A program made the translations under genes and the position numbers. The notes beneath the pieces were generated by a model that saw only the letters and a list, made by a program, of their open reading frames with translations, ran no database searches and was not told the DNA's origin. From Treponema bryantii (GTDB lineage Bacteria; Spirochaetota; Spirochaetia; Treponematales; Treponemataceae), in NCBI GenBank assembly GCA_015061465.1, contig SUWN01000003.1, positions 1 through 64,000 of the forward strand: a stretch of DNA of 64,000 nucleotides, given 5' to 3'. The stretch's first letter is position 1, and each line of letters opens with the position of its first letter. This document shows positions 1-7,981 of this stretch, in pieces.

Positions 1-2
1 TG

Positions 3-194
3 TTAGTTGATACTTCGTTCCAAGATTGTAATATCAAAAAAGTTTTATTTTATGATGCAAAAAGACAAAATGTATCTTTTAAATATGCAAACACAAGAGA
101 AGCCGTTTTCTCTCAAAAAGGAAGCGCATTGGCTTTGGGCGAAGACCCAGATCAAGATTTGAACAATTCTACTACTGACGGAGTTGTATTATGA
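3..194 (+). CDS. C-terminal end of a pentapeptide-repeat-like protein (partial)
   Basis: The reading frame enters from outside the window and ends with TGA, overlapping the ATG of the next gene (ATGA at 191-194), so the two are probably translationally coupled. About 63 residues are visible. The first 40 fall into five-residue units ending in small residues (NIKKV, LFYDA, KRQNV, SFKYA, NTREA), the spacing expected of a right-handed pentapeptide-repeat helix. That fold assignment is an inference from a short fragment. The tail is acidic and looks disordered. Function unknown. Confidence 0.5.
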   Translation, partial: LVDTSFQDCNIKKVLFYDAKRQNVSFKYANTREAVFSQKGSALALGEDPDQDLNNSTTDGVVL

Positions 195-751
195 AAGTAT
201 ATTTCCATTTGAACGTTGCAGGATTTTCAAACTGCTATTTAGTTGTAAACGAAGAAACAAAAGAAGCAATTGTTGTAGATCCGGGCGAAATCACAGAAGA
301 ATTGATTTCTCAAATAGAAGAAAATTTTTTGACACTAAGCGGAATTTTAGTTACTCACAACCACGGAAGTCACGTAGATGGAATTAAAACTTTAAGAAAA
401 ATCTACTCACCAGAAATTTTCGCAGCAGATTGGGAAGTTGCAAAAAATCAAACTACAGTTATCAATGGCGATGGAAAAATCAAAGTTGCACACTTAAATG
501 TTCATTACATGGCAATTCCAGGTCACACATCTGATTCTGTAGTTTATAAAATAGAAAATCTTTTATTCACAGGCGACGTTTTATTTGCAGGCTCCCTCGG
601 AAGCACAAACTCAAGTTATTCCAAATTCATCTTGCAATCAAACATAAACCAAAAGATTTATTCACAGCAAGATGGATTGGTTTTAATGCCGGGCCACGGA
701 CCTCCAATCACGCTAGAAGCCGCAAAAATGTATTGCTCGACGTTTAAGTAA
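191..751 (+). CDS. Metallo-beta-lactamase-fold hydrolase (glyoxalase II-like) with altered metal motif
   Basis: This 186-residue protein has the compact metallo-beta-lactamase fold of small glyoxalase II-like hydrolases, which usually act on thioesters or other esters in the cytoplasm. Visible ligands are H56 and H58 (THNHGSHVDG), H61, H112 (PGHTSD), D129 (FTGDV) and H169 (MPGHG). The family motif HxHxDH reads HNHGSH here: the Asp that normally binds the second metal is Ser60. The enzyme may therefore bind one metal or have changed activity (inference). The start is the ATG overlapping the upstream stop codon. The family assignment is firm; the substrate is unknown. Confidence 0.85.
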   Translation: MKVYFHLNVAGFSNCYLVVNEETKEAIVVDPGEITEELISQIEENFLTLSGILVTHNHGSHVDGIKTLRKIYSPEIFAADWEVAKNQTTVINGDGKIKVAHLNVHYMAIPGHTSDSVVYKIENLLFTGDVLFAGSLGSTNSSYSKFILQSNINQKIYSQQDGLVLMPGHGPPITLEAAKMYCSTFK

Positions 752-815
752 GAGAAGATGAAAGAGAAGAATGTAGAACACTTTATTAAAGCGTGAATTA
801 CAAAACTTCTCTTAC
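748..815. repeat. 10-bp perfect inverted repeat between convergent genes
   Basis: GTAAGAGAAG (748-757) and CTTCTCTTAC (806-815) are exact complements separated by 48 bases. The left arm covers the stop region of the metallo-hydrolase gene. No T-run follows either arm, so this is a weak terminator candidate at best. Confidence 0.4.
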
Positions 816-858
816 ATGCATCAACATCTATTAGACTAAGTTTAAACTTTATTTATCA

Positions 859-1623
859 TTATTTATCTAAACAAACAACACGAAATCCAATCTGATTTGA
901 GGTAAAATTAATAAGTGATTTTTTTACCTTTTTTGTCATACAAGCAGTTTCTTTAGATTTAAATGAACCACCCAAAGTGGGAACAAATTCTGACATATCT
1001 TCTGTAAAAACTTCCCTATTCATAGGCCAATCCCAACACCATTCACTTACATTTCCAGTCATATCATACAAACCATATTCATTTGGTTTTTTTAACGCAA
1101 CTTGGTGAACTTTACTTTCACTATTTTCTGAATACCAAGCTACATCGTCAATGTTATTACTACCTGAATATAAATTTGTCTCGCCACCATTAGCTGCATA
1201 TTGCCATTCTTCTACAGTTGGCAAACGATAGCCATTTGCGTTCTTTTTTACCATAATCATTCCTGTTAAATACTCAGCTTTATGTATAGAAAATTTCCAG
1301 GTTTCTACATTTGTAGAACCATTAAAACTGTAAACTGGTTTTAAGCCACTAAGCTCACTCAACTTATTACAAAAAACTATAGCTTCATAAAAGCCAACAG
1401 CACATACAGGACGACTATCTTTATCTTCACCAATCATTGTTGCTTCACTCATAAATGTAGGTAATTCCCCCATAACACGCCTATATAAATTTTCTGAAAC
1501 CTCTGTTTCAAGCATTTTTATGTTCTTCCCGGGAATAGATTTCATTTTTAAAGCATTTCCTTGTCCAAACACATTCATAACTAATGTAAAAAATCCTAAA
1601 ACAAAAATTAATTTTTTTTTCAT
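859..1623 (-). CDS. Secreted SUMF1/formylglycine-generating-enzyme-fold protein (paralogue 1)
   Basis: 254 residues with an N-terminal signal peptide (KKK start, hydrophobic 5-18, cleavage near VFGQ). The rest is one SUMF1/FGE-sulfatase domain: FCNKLSELSG (84-93), NGYRLPTVEEWQYAANGG (130-147), YGLYDMTGNVSEWCWDWP (183-200), GGSFKSKETAC (218-228) and terminal IGFRVV. FGE enzymes oxidise sulfatase cysteines with a Cys pair in the GGS(Y/F)xC....C motif. Here the first Cys position is Ser223 and only Cys228 remains, so catalysis is unlikely and a C-type-lectin-like binding role is more plausible (inference). It is the last gene of the seven-gene envelope run and has paralogues at 2542-3480 and 3505-4389. 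Confidence 0.85.
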   Translation of the reverse strand: MKKKLIFVLGFFTLVMNVFGQGNALKMKSIPGKNIKMLETEVSENLYRRVMGELPTFMSEATMIGEDKDSRPVCAVGFYEAIVFCNKLSELSGLKPVYSFNGSTNVETWKFSIHKAEYLTGMIMVKKNANGYRLPTVEEWQYAANGGETNLYSGSNNIDDVAWYSENSESKVHQVALKKPNEYGLYDMTGNVSEWCWDWPMNREVFTEDMSEFVPTLGGSFKSKETACMTKKVKKSLINFTSNQIGFRVVCLDK

Positions 1624-1647
1624 ATAAACATCCTCAAAAACTTATTA

Positions 1648-2457
1648 TTAATATCCAAAAACAAATCCTATAGAAGGACATATCTTCCAACTATCAACTA
1701 AAAAATCTAAGGCGCTAATTTCTTCAGGTTTTGATCTTCTGTACAACGCATCGACATTTAAATACAATCTAGAATTACCAATGAATTTAAATGCCATAGT
1801 TCCACTTGCGCCAATATTATATATTGAACTTTCATTTGCACATTCAAAACCTATTGTAAAATAATATCCAATCAAAAAATAATAATTGTGAACTGGAGTT
1901 CGTCCAAGCGAGCATGATAAAGAAATAATATCTAAATCTTCATTAACTAAGTCCCAATTCAAATTAGCTTTAAAAGACCATTTTTCTATTGATGATAGAG
2001 TTCCTATTGAAAATCCAAAAGGAATTGATGAGTTCTCTAAATATTCAGAATTAGGAAAATAAGTAAATGGAAGATTAAATCCTAATGTATAACATGAGAC
2101 TGAATCATTTTGTTTTTTATTGTCTGCAATTTTTCGTTTTACTTCATCAATTTCTTCATTTTTTTGAACTACATTATCTGTTCCTTCCTGTATAATATCT
2201 AAACTATCCAAACTACCATCATCATCATTTAAAATCTCTAAAAGTTGATTTTGAGCATCTTCCATAGAATTTTCTATATCATTAGAACCAGTTTCTACTT
2301 CTTCAGAGCCAATTTCTTCTTCTGAAATCTGTAAAAGTTGTTTCTGTGTATCTTCCATTGCTTGTTCTATACTAAAAATATCAAAAGCATCTTCGGCAGT
2401 CACAAGACAAATTGAAGACATTATAAATAAGATTAAAATAAATAAGATTTTCTTCAT
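1648..2457 (-). CDS. Secreted protein with acidic helical repeats and C-terminal beta-rich (outer-membrane-like) domain
   Basis: 269 residues with a signal peptide (residues 1-21, cleavage near VTA-ED). Residues 30-80 hold two copies of a related helical unit (EQAMEDTQKQLLQIS and ENSMEDAQNQLLEIL), followed by an acidic linker and a KR-rich coiled-coil stretch. From about residue 120 to the end there are alternating hydrophobic/polar strands with aromatic girdles, ending in FVFGY. A terminal aromatic residue is typical of outer-membrane beta-barrels, so a small barrel is inferred. No named family recognised. It lies between two SUMF1-fold genes on the same strand, which suggests a shared surface complex. 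Confidence 0.7.
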   Translation of the reverse strand: MKKILFILILFIMSSICLVTAEDAFDIFSIEQAMEDTQKQLLQISEEEIGSEEVETGSNDIENSMEDAQNQLLEILNDDDGSLDSLDIIQEGTDNVVQKNEEIDEVKRKIADNKKQNDSVSCYTLGFNLPFTYFPNSEYLENSSIPFGFSIGTLSSIEKWSFKANLNWDLVNEDLDIISLSCSLGRTPVHNYYFLIGYYFTIGFECANESSIYNIGASGTMAFKFIGNSRLYLNVDALYRRSKPEEISALDFLVDSWKICPSIGFVFGY

Positions 2458-2500
2458 TGGTTATAATCCTCATTAATTTATTTATTGAAAGTATATCTAT

Positions 2501-2542
2501 AAACAAAATATGGTACCAAAATTTTGGTACCATATTTTGTTT
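2501..2542. repeat. 42-bp perfect palindrome (possible bidirectional terminator)
   Basis: The 21 bases from 2501 (AAACAAAATATGGTACC then AAAA) are exactly complementary to the 21 bases ending at 2542, with no spacer. The right edge coincides with the first base of the stop codon of the minus-strand gene ending at 2542. As RNA it would form a long hairpin with a GGTACC core and a U-rich outer arm, so it may end or attenuate transcription inside the envelope run. Confidence 0.75.
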
Positions 2543-3480
2543 TATTCAATTATTGATCTAACGATTCGAAACCCTCTATCAATATCTTGACTATTACAAT
2601 CTACTAGCTTTTTACTATATAATATATTTTTGTATTTAGATGCTGAACTTCTAAAACTCTCCCCATCAACAGTTGTTCTTAATGGATCCTTTTCAATAAA
2701 CATATAACTAGCAATAAGTCCATCTTCAACTTGTTTATCTAGTTCCTTTTTTTTCTCTTTATTTTCCAAAACAATAGACTTATCAAAATTTGTTCTGAAA
2801 GTCCATTCTTCAACATTTCCTAACATATCATATAATCCAAAATCATTTGGTTTCTTTTGAGCAATTTCATGTGTACTCTTTTCACTATTATCTTTATACC
2901 AAGCGATATCTTCTATGCTGTCACTTTCTGGATATAAATTTTTTTTACCCTTTGCAGCATATAACCATTCAATTTGCATAGGTAATCTATATCCGTTTGA
3001 GTATTTATTTTGACTTATTTTTCCACTTATTATTTTTCCAGTATGAGGTATATAATCCCATTCTTCTACATCGAGTTTTCCATCCACAGAATATACAGGA
3101 ACCAAACCTTTTATTACACTAAGCTTATTGCAAAAATAAATGGCATCATAAAAAGAAACTCCAACTACAGGATGATTATCATGTATTCCAGATTCTTGAT
3201 AATAATATTTTTTCTCATTTTTCGTTTTTATACCAAAACTACCAAGCATGTTTTTAGCCAAATTCTTATTAGCCTTTTCAAAATTCTCAGGTTTTTCTTC
3301 CATTACAGCTTCATACAAACTTAATGTTACTTCATGCTCAAGCATTTCAATCTTATTAACCTTTGTTACATCAGCAATTGGTGTTGTTTCTATTTGAACC
3401 ATTCTTAACACAAATTCTTCTGCAAACAGATTCATTACTAAAATCGAAGTATAAAAAAACAATACAAATTTTTTTTTCAT
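2542..3480 (-). CDS. Secreted SUMF1/formylglycine-generating-enzyme-fold protein (paralogue 2)
   Basis: 312 residues with a signal peptide (residues 1-20, cleavage near LFAE). SUMF1 landmarks: LEHEVTLSLYEAVM (47-60), FYDAIYFCNKLS (110-121), NGYRLPMQIEW (162-172), FGLYDMLGNVEEW (214-226), GESFRSSASKY (273-283) and GFRIVRS (303-309). Both positions of the FGE catalytic Cys pair are lost (Ser278 and Tyr283), so this copy is the least likely to be an enzyme. A Lys/Glu-rich insert (about 240-255) sits between the GNVEEW and GES motifs. The gene lies 24 bp downstream of paralogue 3 and is followed by the 42-bp palindrome. Confidence 0.85.
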   Translation of the reverse strand: MKKKFVLFFYTSILVMNLFAEEFVLRMVQIETTPIADVTKVNKIEMLEHEVTLSLYEAVMEEKPENFEKANKNLAKNMLGSFGIKTKNEKKYYYQESGIHDNHPVVGVSFYDAIYFCNKLSVIKGLVPVYSVDGKLDVEEWDYIPHTGKIISGKISQNKYSNGYRLPMQIEWLYAAKGKKNLYPESDSIEDIAWYKDNSEKSTHEIAQKKPNDFGLYDMLGNVEEWTFRTNFDKSIVLENKEKKKELDKQVEDGLIASYMFIEKDPLRTTVDGESFRSSASKYKNILYSKKLVDCNSQDIDRGFRIVRSIIE

Positions 3481-3504
3481 TTTTATCTCCTAATTTTTAT
3501 TTCT

Positions 3505-4389
3505 TTATTTTATTGTTCGAACAAATCTAAACCCAATCACTTCAGATTGCATACTACAATTCCACATAGATTTTGTTTCTAAATTACAATATTCCAATTT
3601 AGTTGTGTAAGCCCCTCCCATAGGACGCCCAATATCCACACCTTCTGAGGCTGTTCCTACAGAATTTCCTCCAAGTGCTGTAGTTAACAATTTTAATGCA
3701 GCTTTTCCTGCAACTTTTCCTGCTGCTTTTTTTAAAGTTGTAGATTCAAAGCACCATTCTTCAACATTCCCAAACATATCATATAATCCATAAGCATTTG
3801 CTTTTTTTCCGCCTACAGGATGATGTGTATTGAAACTATTTTCTTTACACCAAATAAAATCACACAAATCTTCACTATTTAGGTTCATTTGATTTTCTCC
3901 ACCTTTAGCTGCATACGACCACTCTTCAATATTTGGTAAACGATATCCATTCTTAGTTGAATCTTGTTTTATTGATCCTTTTATTCCAAAAGATTCATGT
4001 GGAGTGTAATCCCATTTTCTAAAATCAGATTCACCATTTACAGAATATACGGGTTCTAATCCATTTAATATGCTCAATTTATTGCAAAAGTATATTGCAT
4101 CATAAGCACTTACAGCTATTACGGGATATTCGTAAAATTCATCTTCATCTTGAACATATTCTTTTTTGACAGTTTCTTCTTTTTCACCATTTTCATTAGT
4201 ATAAACAGTTCTTTCTGTTAAAACAGGTCTTTCTCCCATAACTTGTTCATACATTGATAACGTTACTTCATGTTCAAGCATTTCAAAATTTGCATTTGGA
4301 ATTTTTACCATTTTAAAAGTGACATTTTGTGCAAACAAATTTAATGAAAAACACATCATACACACAAAGCAAATAAATAATTTCTTCAT
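3505..4389 (-). CDS. Secreted SUMF1/formylglycine-generating-enzyme-fold protein (paralogue 3)
   Basis: 294 residues, signal peptide 1-20 (LFAQ). Landmarks: LEHEVTLSMYEQVMGERP (38-55), YDAIYFCNKLSILNG (96-110), NGYRLPNIEEWSYAAKGG (147-164), YGLYDMFGNVEEWCF (200-214), GGAYTTKLEYC (258-268), IGFRFV (285-290). As in paralogue 1, the first catalytic Cys position is replaced (Thr263) while the second (Cys268) is kept. An Ala/Gly/Lys-rich insert (about 220-252) interrupts the domain before the GGAY motif; it could form an amphipathic helix. Paralogues 1-3 share motif order but differ widely between motifs, which indicates old tandem duplication. Confidence 0.85.
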   Translation of the reverse strand: MKKLFICFVCMMCFSLNLFAQNVTFKMVKIPNANFEMLEHEVTLSMYEQVMGERPVLTERTVYTNENGEKEETVKKEYVQDEDEFYEYPVIAVSAYDAIYFCNKLSILNGLEPVYSVNGESDFRKWDYTPHESFGIKGSIKQDSTKNGYRLPNIEEWSYAAKGGENQMNLNSEDLCDFIWCKENSFNTHHPVGGKKANAYGLYDMFGNVEEWCFESTTLKKAAGKVAGKAALKLLTTALGGNSVGTASEGVDIGRPMGGAYTTKLEYCNLETKSMWNCSMQSEVIGFRFVRTIK

Positions 4390-4468
4390 AATAATACTCC
4401 TTAAAAAATCAAAAATAAATTTTTAATAAAAAAAGTTTTATATTTTTCTTATTTTTCCCCCAAATCAA

Positions 4469-6001
4469 TTAAAATTCTTCGCTTGCAATAGCAGCGTCAA
4501 TTTCTTCCCACGTAACTCCATATTCCGCCATCTTATCTAATAAGCCAGCAGTTTGAAATTTACGAACTAAGTTATCACGTCGGAAAGAAACAGTTTCGTT
4601 TTTTATAAATCTTTCTGTAAGAAGTCTTGAACCATCCTTTTGATTCCAAACAAACTTAAATTTTTCTTTTCCTGCTGAATCTAAATTATGCATCCATGCA
4701 TCTCTATAATTTATAGAGATGGTTCCTTCATCAGATTTAATATCGTATGTACCTGTAACATAAGAACTATTCTGATAGTCATAGCACTCACCCCAATGAA
4801 TTCCAGCAATTACTCTTGAATTTGCAGCAACATCACATTTTTTATAACTAACAAATACAAATCTATGATCTGTTGAAAATACTCTAAAAATATATTGTGT
4901 ATATCCATCAAAATCATCTCTGTATTTCACAACTTTCCATGCGTTATTTATTGATGGTGTAGTAATTGGCTTTTGTTGTGTATAATTTGCTTTATTAGTT
5001 GTTGTTTTTACAGAACTACTTACTGCTCCCACAGGACCTTGTGGCTGATCTGTCAAATAATCATCTTTTTTAATCGTAGCACGAGAGATCGCACACACTT
5101 CACCTGTTTCTACATCAACAACACGTGCATTAACAGTAATCTCTTCTCCTAAATCTTTTAAAGTACCGTAACAAACAAAATCAACACCTGCTATCATACC
5201 AATTGATTTTGCAGTTGCTTCATTTACAAGTCCACTTGCTTGAAATTTTTGTTCTTTCAAAATTGTTTCAAGATTTGCTCGTTCAATAATTTTAATTTTA
5301 CCTGTATTAAATAAAGCTTCGGTCAATGCATCTGTGACGTAATTGTCAACCAATGTATTTTTATAATCTGTTGTAAAAGCTGTAATTGCAAAACTTGGTT
5401 TTACTTTATAATAATTTTCTGGAATCAAATTATTTGCTAAAGGCACTAGTGATTCTGCTATTGTTTTCTGTTGTTTTTTTGCTAATTTTTGTCCAACATA
5501 GGAAATCTTTTTATATACATCCCAATCGTACATTATGGTAGAAATATTTCCTGCAGAATTAGATATCATAATGGATAAATAAGAAACTGTACCACCATCT
5601 TCTATTTTTGCATCCATGTATTGTTTACCAACCAAAAAGATTCCTTGTTGAGAAAAACTACCGTATCTACTCTCAAGTTTCTGAGGCGTAAAATCAGTTG
5701 AATTTAACATTTCTGTCACTGCAAACAATTTATTTTGAAAAAAATGAAATTGTAAAGCTTTAACATTTTTATCCTTAGAATCAACTTTATATCCATCTAC
5801 AGTTACATTATATAATTTTGACAAATATTCTTTATCAGAATTTGCTGTTAATTTAGTTAGACCATATCCAGCCTTTTTTGCATCTTCTACAGATGAGCCC
5901 CAAGATAATTCTTTATATCCATTATTTGAATTAATTGGAGCTGCAAAAAATAAATTAACAAAGCAAAACTGCACCAATAAAATACTAATAATTTTTTTCA
6001 T
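4469..6001 (-). CDS. Secreted CsgG/FlgO-like protein with extra N- and C-terminal domains
   Basis: 510 residues with a signal peptide (1-20, FFA-AP) and no lipobox Cys. Residues about 25-165 form a domain starting YKELSWGSSVEDAKKAGYG, a pattern common in secreted spirochaete and Bacteroidetes proteins. Residues about 200-310 match the CsgG/FlgO/LpoB-type fold: DALTEALFNTGKIKIIERAN, LEQ-like LETILKEQKF, SIGMIAGVDFVCYGTL, NARVVDVETGEV. The C-terminal about 160 residues are beta-rich and unrecognised. Members of this superfamily form outer-membrane secretion pores (CsgG) or support periplasmic and flagellar assemblies (FlgO, LpoB). The gene follows two lipoprotein genes, one LPP20-like, and precedes three SUMF1-fold genes, so a common envelope complex is plausible. 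Whether it forms a pore cannot be told. Confidence 0.7.
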   Translation of the reverse strand: MKKIISILLVQFCFVNLFFAAPINSNNGYKELSWGSSVEDAKKAGYGLTKLTANSDKEYLSKLYNVTVDGYKVDSKDKNVKALQFHFFQNKLFAVTEMLNSTDFTPQKLESRYGSFSQQGIFLVGKQYMDAKIEDGGTVSYLSIMISNSAGNISTIMYDWDVYKKISYVGQKLAKKQQKTIAESLVPLANNLIPENYYKVKPSFAITAFTTDYKNTLVDNYVTDALTEALFNTGKIKIIERANLETILKEQKFQASGLVNEATAKSIGMIAGVDFVCYGTLKDLGEEITVNARVVDVETGEVCAISRATIKKDDYLTDQPQGPVGAVSSSVKTTTNKANYTQQKPITTPSINNAWKVVKYRDDFDGYTQYIFRVFSTDHRFVFVSYKKCDVAANSRVIAGIHWGECYDYQNSSYVTGTYDIKSDEGTISINYRDAWMHNLDSAGKEKFKFVWNQKDGSRLLTERFIKNETVSFRRDNLVRKFQTAGLLDKMAEYGVTWEEIDAAIASEEF

Positions 6002-6018
6002 AGTACCCTCTTAAATTT

Positions 6019-7053
6019 TTAAAAACACTCATCTAAAAAAGATGCTTTTATTTCATTTACTAATGCTAAATTAGTTCGCCTAACAACAGTTTCTTTATCG
6101 AATCCTGCAACTTTAGGCAATTTTTTTGAATAAGAAAGTTTCTCTTCACCTTTTTCTATTATCCTTATAGAAATTTCAGGATATGTTTCAAAAGTAGTTG
6201 GAGTTTCTGTTATTAATGATTTTACATCCACCAAAGTAATACAATTACTTTTTAAAGATTTTCCAATAACAAAACCTATTTTTTCAAACTGATTAGAAAG
6301 TTCTGCAATTATTCCAGCTTTTTCTAATAATTCTATATCTCCTGCACCTTCTATTTTCATTAAAACTGACGAGCAAATTTCTCTGAGTTTTACAAAAGAT
6401 TCATTTGCTAAGAAATCAACATCTTCGTAAATCTTGGCAGAATCACTCTTCATAGACCTTGCAAAATCATATACTTCATAGAATTCTACAAGTATATTCT
6501 GAGCATTTTTTATTCCAATAATTTTATCTATTAAGGATTCCTTATTTAAGGCTGCAGAATACGCTGAAGAAAAATTATTTTTTGCATTATCCAATTTTGG
6601 TTTTACAAAATTAAATGCTTGATTTCTGTTTATAAATGCTACACAAACAAACTGTCCTAAATCAGAATAAAAATATGGATTTGTATATTCTATTTTGAAC
6701 AAATCGTTTTCTGTAAATACAGAAACATCCTTCTGTAATTCTCTTGTTTCAGAAAATGAATTATTATTTTCTTGATATAAATAATGAGAAGATGTAGAAG
6801 ATACCACTGTTGCTTTTATATATTCAGAAATATTCGCACTTGCATTTTCTTTACTTTCTTGGGCAGAATTTCCATATGCAAGTTGAGACACAAATTGATT
6901 TTCTGGAAAAAGTTCTAATCTTCCTTGATCTGAAATCCATTTTGGCGCTTTTTCAACAACACTTTTCTCCGCGTCTTGGTCTACCTTGTTAGAAGCACAA
7001 GAAAGACCAAGCAAACATGACACCAAAATGAATAGAAGTTTTAATCTTTTCAT
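6019..7053 (-). CDS. LPP20-family lipoprotein
   Basis: 344 residues. A lipoprotein signal peptide ends in LLGLSC-AS (Cys19). Residues about 35-135 match the LPP20 pattern: APKWISD, then FVSQLAYGNSAQESKENASANISEYIK, a region of helix then strand, and a YSDLGQFVCVAFI strand. LPP20 proteins are outer-membrane lipoproteins that often occur with FlgO/FlgT- or LpoB-like partners. The C-terminal half (about 140-344) is mainly helical with a final beta part. Spacings of 17-19 bp on both sides fit one operon with the CsgG-like gene and the upstream lipoprotein gene. Confidence 0.75.
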   Translation of the reverse strand: MKRLKLLFILVSCLLGLSCASNKVDQDAEKSVVEKAPKWISDQGRLELFPENQFVSQLAYGNSAQESKENASANISEYIKATVVSSTSSHYLYQENNNSFSETRELQKDVSVFTENDLFKIEYTNPYFYSDLGQFVCVAFINRNQAFNFVKPKLDNAKNNFSSAYSAALNKESLIDKIIGIKNAQNILVEFYEVYDFARSMKSDSAKIYEDVDFLANESFVKLREICSSVLMKIEGAGDIELLEKAGIIAELSNQFEKIGFVIGKSLKSNCITLVDVKSLITETPTTFETYPEISIRIIEKGEEKLSYSKKLPKVAGFDKETVVRRTNLALVNEIKASFLDECF

Positions 7054-7072
7054 TTTGAAATCTCTCTTTATG

Positions 7073-7876
7073 TTAGAAAATAATATTACAAGCTGTTTCT
7101 AATACATCAAGCCATTCAATATCACTTGACTGTGGAGCGGGAGCCGCAGCCGTCTTTGAAGAAGTTTCTATTGCATCCAATTTTGCATTAATTTCATTCA
7201 AAGTATCAGATTCTGTTCTTTCAACTTCTGTAGTTGTATCTTCATACAAGCTTGTAATTGTAGCAGCCATTTTCTTTTGAGCATCTGAATCTGGAATACT
7301 AGGCAAAACTGATTTCATAAAACTTTTTAATGTTTCAAGCCAATTTTCTTTTGTAATTTTATATACAGAATAACAAATAAACTCTCTTGATTTTAATTCA
7401 GTTTCTGGGTCAAAAGTTTCAATTTCTTGCCAGAATTGAGTCACAAGTTCATGTCCACTTAAATCAACTTTAGCAAGAGTTGCAGCATTTGCAGTTGATT
7501 CAGTTAAACCTTCATCATTTAAAGTTGAAGCAGCTTCAGATACAACCTTTGTTCTAAGTTCTTCTGCACGCATTGCATTATAATTAACTCTAGAAGCAGC
7601 TTTTGCTAAATCACGTGTTTTTCCAGAAGCAATACTATATTTTATTACATACGATTTATCAATTCCAAAATCTGTTTTAAAAACTTCAGAATTACCTAAA
7701 ACTAATTTTTTTAACCACTCAGGTTTTGCAGGACCATCCAAACTTCTGTCTGCCCAATCTACAACTTCAGATGCCTTTCCATTTGTTTTCATTCCCTCTA
7801 TTTTTGTAGAAGCACAACCAACAAAGGATAATATTACACATACCAATAAAATTGTAAAAAAAGTGTTTTTTTTCAT
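7073..7876 (-). CDS. Lipoprotein, first gene of the envelope operon
   Basis: 267 residues with a signal peptide ending in LSFVGC-AS (Cys21). The mature part is helical and Ala/Glu-rich, with a C-terminal Ala/Pro linker (KTAAAPAPQ) and a short hydrophobic end. No family recognised beyond loose similarity to LPP20-associated lipoproteins. A strong GGAGG ribosome binding site precedes the ATG. The 18-bp palindrome at 7915-7932 lies 39 bp upstream, so expression of the whole minus-strand run may be controlled there. Confidence 0.7.
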   Translation of the reverse strand: MKKNTFFTILLVCVILSFVGCASTKIEGMKTNGKASEVVDWADRSLDGPAKPEWLKKLVLGNSEVFKTDFGIDKSYVIKYSIASGKTRDLAKAASRVNYNAMRAEELRTKVVSEAASTLNDEGLTESTANAATLAKVDLSGHELVTQFWQEIETFDPETELKSREFICYSVYKITKENWLETLKSFMKSVLPSIPDSDAQKKMAATITSLYEDTTTEVERTESDTLNEINAKLDAIETSSKTAAAPAPQSSDIEWLDVLETACNIIF

Positions 7877-7914
7877 TAAAAACCTCCAATTGCAGAATCA
7901 ATCTGCTTAAATAA

Positions 7915-7932
7915 ATATAGTATATACTATAT
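7915..7932. promoter_or_regulatory. 18-bp perfect palindrome, putative operator for the divergent XRE regulator
   Basis: ATATAGTAT is followed directly by its reverse complement ATACTATAT. The site lies in the 105-bp gap between the lipoprotein operon (minus) and the XRE gene (plus) and contains -10-like TATACT/TATAGT in both directions. An XRE dimer binding here could control both transcripts (inference). Confidence 0.55.
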
Positions 7933-7981
7933 CACACTATTTTTATTTGCGCTAGAAAAATTTTTAATCAAAACTATTGTT

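Noticed and set aside
859-4389. Diversity-generating retroelement target genes
   Set aside because: The fold matches such targets, but no reverse transcriptase, Avd protein or template repeat was seen in the window.
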